Assembly: GCA_019752915.1 (NCBI GenBank)
Contig: JAIELO010000127.1
Span: 1 to 8,898, forward strand
Direction of reading: 5' to 3'
From: Burkholderiaceae bacterium
Lineage (GTDB): Bacteria > Pseudomonadota > Gammaproteobacteria > Burkholderiales > Burkholderiaceae_D
DNA: 8,898 bases
The notes beneath the pieces were generated by a model. The model did not search any database, was not told the DNA's origin, and saw nothing but the letters and a program-made list of their open reading frames with translations. Below, piece by piece: positions 6,148 to 8,898 of this stretch; positions within the stretch are counted from its first letter, which is position 1; each line of letters opens with the position of its first letter. The position numbers and the translations under genes were made by a program.

Positions 6148-7524
6148 ATGCGTCATACCAAATTTGCCTTGGCGGCAGCGACTCTGGCCATCCTGGCAGG
6201 TTGCGGCGGCACCGACCCAACCCCCGGCCCGCAAATCCTCAAAAATAAGTACAGCAACCAGATTTCGTTTGGCGACAGTCTGTCCGACGTTGGCTCCTAT
6301 GCGGTGGGCACAGTGGTGGCCCTGAAGGGGGGCAAGTTCACCATCAATGGCGATAACACCGCCGTCAATCCTGCCCTGACCGGCAAAAACTGGACCGAAC
6401 TGGTGGCAGCGCAGCTGGGTCTGCCAGCACCATGCCCGGCCGTGACCGGTCTCGATGGCGACGCCAGCAAAGGTTTCTCGGTACCGCAAGTAGCCCATGC
6501 CGGCTGCTACGGTTATGCCACCGGCGGTTCGCGCGTGACCAATCCTGTCGGTCCGGGCAACAAGCTGGCCGGTAGCTCGCTGGGCGCGCTGACGATTCCT
6601 GTCGCCACCCAGATCGCCAATCACCTGAAAGTGGTGGGCGGCAAATTCAAGGGCGATGAAATGGTGTTCGTCATGGCCGGTGGTAATGACGTGCTGTTCA
6701 ATCTGTCGGCGCTGAGCGCAGCTGCGACCGCTGCCGGTACGGCCGCTGGCGGTACCGCCTACGTCACCAGTCTGGTAGGCCAGCTGGCTGCCGGCGCAAG
6801 CAATCCGCAAACGGCCGCAGGCGCTATCGGTCTGGCAGCCCAGACCGAAGCCGCCCGTTCGGGTAGCACCCAGACCACCATCACGCAAGCAGCGATTGGC
6901 GCAGCAGCAGTGCAGCCAGGTAACTCGGCAGTGGCCTCACCGGCCGTGTACGGCCCGATGGTGGCCAAGGCAACCACCGACGCGACTGCGGCCGGTGGTA
7001 AAGCCGGTGCCGCCTATGCTGCCGCACATGGTCCGGAACTGGTCGCTGCCATGGCGCAGGCCGGCAATGAACTGGTGGCACTGGTGAAAACCCAGCTGAT
7101 CGCCAATGGCGCCAACTTCGTGACCGTCAACAATCTGCCGGACGTGGCCACCACGCCGGCCGGTCTGTCGAAAGATGCTTCGACCCAGGCACTGATCAAT
7201 GCCATGGTGAGCGCTTTCAATAACGCACTGAATACCGGGCTGGGCGCGGAGTCGAAAGTACTGATCGTTGACGTGTTCGCCGTCAGCCACGATCAGGCTA
7301 CCAACCCGGGCCCTTACGGCCTGACCGTGGTGTCGGAAACGGCGTGTGACCTGAGCCCTGCCAAGAACCCGCTGGGTTCGGCACTGGGCTGCAATGGCGG
7401 CAACCTGAAAGCGGGCGATGTCAGCCACTACTCGTTTGCCGATGACGTCCATCCGACCCCGTTCAACAACCTGCTGCTGGCCCGTTATGTGGCCGAGAAG
7501 ATGGTTGTTAAGGGCTGGCTGTAA
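6148..7524 (+). CDS. GDSL/SGNH-family esterase lipoprotein with Ala-rich insertion
   Basis: A 458-residue exported SGNH hydrolase; members cleave esters or acyl groups, but the substrate here is unknown. ATG 6148 has AGGAG (6138-6142) 5 bases upstream and opens a short signal peptide with lipobox LAGC (Cys19). Gly follows the Cys, so outer-membrane anchoring is predicted. The family blocks are present: block I FGDSLSD (41-47, Ser44 nucleophile), block II Gly in YATGGSRV (123-130), block III GGNDV (178-182, Asn180) and block V DDVHPT (432-437, with Asp432 and His435 as the rest of the triad). Between blocks III and V lies a long Ala/Thr/Gly-rich region (about 190-300; 38 of residues 191-300 are Ala). 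Cys pairs C96/C120 and C400/C415 may be disulfides. The frame is open upstream to TTG 6061, but that start lacks a signal peptide. It is probably co-transcribed with ompW. Confidence 0.9.
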   Translation: MRHTKFALAAATLAILAGCGGTDPTPGPQILKNKYSNQISFGDSLSDVGSYAVGTVVALKGGKFTINGDNTAVNPALTGKNWTELVAAQLGLPAPCPAVTGLDGDASKGFSVPQVAHAGCYGYATGGSRVTNPVGPGNKLAGSSLGALTIPVATQIANHLKVVGGKFKGDEMVFVMAGGNDVLFNLSALSAAATAAGTAAGGTAYVTSLVGQLAAGASNPQTAAGAIGLAAQTEAARSGSTQTTITQAAIGAAAVQPGNSAVASPAVYGPMVAKATTDATAAGGKAGAAYAAAHGPELVAAMAQAGNELVALVKTQLIANGANFVTVNNLPDVATTPAGLSKDASTQALINAMVSAFNNALNTGLGAESKVLIVDVFAVSHDQATNPGPYGLTVVSETACDLSPAKNPLGSALGCNGGNLKAGDVSHYSFADDVHPTPFNNLLLARYVAEKMVVKGWL

Positions 7525-7536
7525 TTCAGTCGTTGC

Positions 7537-7565
7537 GCGCTGCGACCGGAGCACGGTCGCGGCGC
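7537..7565 (+). other. Strong intercistronic hairpin between the GDSL gene and ompW
   Basis: An 11-bp GC-rich stem pairs 7537-7547 with 7555-7565 (one T-G wobble, 7541/7561) around a 7-base loop. Downstream is TGCCGACCTCACAAAAAAA, so there is no T run for plus-strand intrinsic termination. It ends 22 bases before the ompW ribosome site. A stem that protects or processes the mRNA and sets different expression of the two genes is the likeliest reading; a rho-independent terminator is not supported. Confidence 0.65.
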
Positions 7566-7596
7566 TGCCGACCTCACAAAAAAATCTGGAGACGCT

Positions 7597-8277
7597 ATGA
7601 AGAACACCCTGAAACTGCTGGCGCTGGCCGCCGCAATGTCGCTGGCCACGGCCGCCTCGGCGCAACAGACCGCCGGTACCTGGCTGACCACGCTGGGCAT
7701 GAACAAGATTACCCCGAAAGTCGATTCGGGCGATGTGTCGGCACCGGCACTGCCCGGCACCAAGGCCGATGTGGGCACCGATAGCAAGCCGCGTCTGGCG
7801 TTCGCTTATATGGTGACCGATAACATCTCGGCCGAGATGGATCTGGGTCTGCCGTACAAGCACGACCTGATCGGTGCGGGCGCCATCGAAGGCACCGGCA
7901 AACTCGGCACCTCGCAAGTGTTGCCACCGACGGCACTGGTGCAATACCGCTTCCTGGGCGCCAATTCGATGTTCCGTCCTTACGTGGGTCTGGGAATTAC
8001 CTATGCCATGTTCCAGAAGGAAACCGGCTCGGCCCAGCTGACGGCCTTGCTGAACACGGGCGGCCCTGGCACCACCTATAAACTCGACGATAAAGTCGCA
8101 CTGAGCTACCAGATCGGCGGCACCGTGAAGATCAACGAGAAATGGTTCCTCGACGCGACCCTGATCAAGACCCGTCTGAAAACCAAGGTGCACTTCTCGA
8201 CCGGCCAGACCCAGGACGTACGTCTCGATCCACTGGCAGCGAGTGTCAGCATCGGCTACATTTTCAAGGGTTTCTAG
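7597..8277 (+). CDS. ompW: OmpW-family outer-membrane beta-barrel protein
   Basis: A 226-residue precursor of a small 8-strand outer-membrane barrel. OmpW proteins are linked to uptake of small hydrophobic molecules and to stress responses. The signal peptide is clear: MKNTLK, a hydrophobic Ala/Leu core and a cleavage site after ASA (residue 22), leaving a mature chain of about 204 residues. Alternating strand patterns follow, such as PRLAFAYMVTDNISAEMDLG (65-84), then ALVQYRFLG and RPYVGLGITYAMF, which are OmpW hallmarks. The chain ends in SIGYIFKGF, with the terminal aromatic Phe recognised by the BAM assembly machinery. TGGAGA (7587-7592) lies 4 bases before the ATG. It lies 72 bases after the GDSL gene with a hairpin between them, and is followed by a bidirectional terminator. 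No FNR-type site was recognised upstream. Confidence 0.9.
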   Translation: MKNTLKLLALAAAMSLATAASAQQTAGTWLTTLGMNKITPKVDSGDVSAPALPGTKADVGTDSKPRLAFAYMVTDNISAEMDLGLPYKHDLIGAGAIEGTGKLGTSQVLPPTALVQYRFLGANSMFRPYVGLGITYAMFQKETGSAQLTALLNTGGPGTTYKLDDKVALSYQIGGTVKINEKWFLDATLIKTRLKTKVHFSTGQTQDVRLDPLAASVSIGYIFKGF

Positions 8278-8299
8278 GACCTGAGCGCTGGTGAAGGAC

Positions 8300-8331
8300 A
8301 AAAAAAATCGGGGCTAGCCCCGATTTTTTTA
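8300..8331. terminator. Bidirectional rho-independent terminator between ompW and gcdH
   Basis: A perfect palindrome centred on 8315/8316: ATCGGGGC (8307-8314) and GCCCCGAT (8317-8324) around TA, flanked by eight A (8300-8307) and seven T (8324-8330). It gives a GC stem plus U tract on both strands. It therefore serves the plus-strand ompW (stop at 8277) and the convergent minus-strand gcdH (stop at 8354). Confidence 0.95.
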
Positions 8332-8353
8332 TGCCTGCTGCCTATCCATGCAA

Positions 8354-8898
8354 TTACTGGAAGGCTTGAATGCCGGTCTGGGCACGGCCCAGAATCAGGG
8401 CGTGGATGTCGTGGGTACCTTCGTAGGTATTCACCACTTCCAGATTGACCATGTGGCGGATGATGCCGAATTCGTCGGAGATGCCGTTACCGCCGAGCAT
8501 ATCGCGTGCGGTACGGGCGATGTCCAGCGACTTGCCGCAGGAGTTACGCTTCATCATCGAGGTGATTTCCACGGCAGCGGTGCCGGCATCTTTCATGCGA
8601 CCCAGTTGCAGACAGCCTTGCAGGCCCAGCGTGATTTCGGTCTGCATGTCGGCCAGTTTCTTCTGCACCAGCTGGTTCGCAGCCAGCGGACGGCCGAACT
8701 GGTGGCGGTCCAGCACGTACTGACGGGCGGTATGCCAGCAGCTTTCCGCCGCACCCAGCGCGCCCCAGGCGATGCCGTAGCGGGCCGAATTCAGGCAGGT
8801 GAACGGGCCTTTCAGACCGCGCACGTCAGGGAAGGCGTTTTCTTCTGGCACGAACACATTGTCCATCACGATTTCGCCGGTGACGGAAGCGCGCAGGC
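8354..8898 (-). CDS. gcdH: Glutaryl-CoA dehydrogenase, C-terminal part (5' end outside window)
   Basis: An FAD-dependent acyl-CoA dehydrogenase that oxidises and decarboxylates glutaryl-CoA to crotonyl-CoA in the breakdown of lysine, tryptophan and related compounds. The frame is open from the right edge and ends at TAA (8356-8354), giving 180 visible residues of about 395. From the edge it reads [20 protein letters not shown], then [20 protein letters not shown], the FAD-site region [33 protein letters not shown], and the C-terminal [20 protein letters not shown]. The Glu in NTYEGTHD matches the catalytic base (Glu370 of the human enzyme). The [23 protein letters not shown] ending, shared with human GCDH from memory, points to glutaryl-CoA dehydrogenase rather than another acyl-CoA dehydrogenase. 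The first internal GTG/ATG near 8869 is not the start, because homology continues past it. The gene converges on ompW. Confidence 0.93.
   Translation of the reverse strand, partial: LRASVTGEIVMDNVFVPEENAFPDVRGLKGPFTCLNSARYGIAWGALGAAESCWHTARQYVLDRHQFGRPLAANQLVQKKLADMQTEITLGLQGCLQLGRMKDAGTAAVEITSMMKRNSCGKSLDIARTARDMLGGNGISDEFGIIRHMVNLEVVNTYEGTHDIHALILGRAQTGIQAFQ

Noticed and set aside
6937..8301. A 454-codon minus-strand open frame covering ompW and the end of the GDSL gene
   Set aside because: It lies wholly antisense to two well-supported genes, crosses their intergenic hairpin, and has a His/Gln/Arg/Gly-rich composition typical of shadow frames in GC-rich DNA. No domain is recognisable.
1..8898. 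CRISPR array, insertion sequence, prophage, toxin-antitoxin or defence system
   Set aside because: No regularly spaced repeats with spacers, no transposase or integrase motifs and no flanking inverted repeats were seen. All long supported frames are housekeeping or envelope genes.

Overview
The window looks like a core-genome segment of a GC-rich betaproteobacterium. The order fba, purC, purE, purK, sua5 and the protein sequences (PurC of about 298 residues, class I PurE, Sua5-type long enzyme) fit Burkholderiales. Oxalobacteraceae (Massilia, Duganella, Janthinobacterium and relatives) is my best guess. It is inferred from recalled gene order and protein style, not from any search.

Layout. 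Bases 1-343 hold the 3' end of a class II fructose-bisphosphate aldolase gene, closed by two hairpins, the second a good intrinsic terminator. Bases 472-4236 are a compact plus-strand cluster, purC-purE-purK-sua5. There is 1 base between purC and purE, 36 bases between purE and purK, and a 4-base GTGA overlap between purK and sua5. Three of these genes act at neighbouring steps of IMP synthesis: PurK and PurE turn AIR into CAIR, and PurC makes SAICAR. Sua5 makes the threonylcarbamoyl-AMP used for the t6A37 modification of tRNA.

Bases 4371-8277 encode three envelope proteins on the plus strand. These are a lipoprotein alpha/beta-hydrolase (530 aa) followed by a strong terminator, a lipoprotein GDSL/SGNH esterase (458 aa) with a large Ala-rich insertion, and an OmpW-family outer-membrane beta-barrel 72 bases downstream. 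A perfect palindromic bidirectional terminator at 8300-8331 separates ompW from a convergent minus-strand gene. That gene is the C-terminal part of glutaryl-CoA dehydrogenase (gcdH), which runs off the right edge.

Most of the window is ordinary housekeeping and envelope sequence. I see no mobile element, CRISPR array, tRNA, rRNA or clear sign of horizontal transfer, and no gene-free stretch over 300 bases. The points worth a second look are small: three degenerate 13-bp tandem repeats carrying the purK start codon, a 12-bp in-frame tandem repeat at the start of sua5, an acidic insertion in Sua5, the Ala-rich insertion in the GDSL lipoprotein, a stable hairpin between the GDSL gene and ompW, and the pairing of two lipoprotein esterases with an OmpW barrel.
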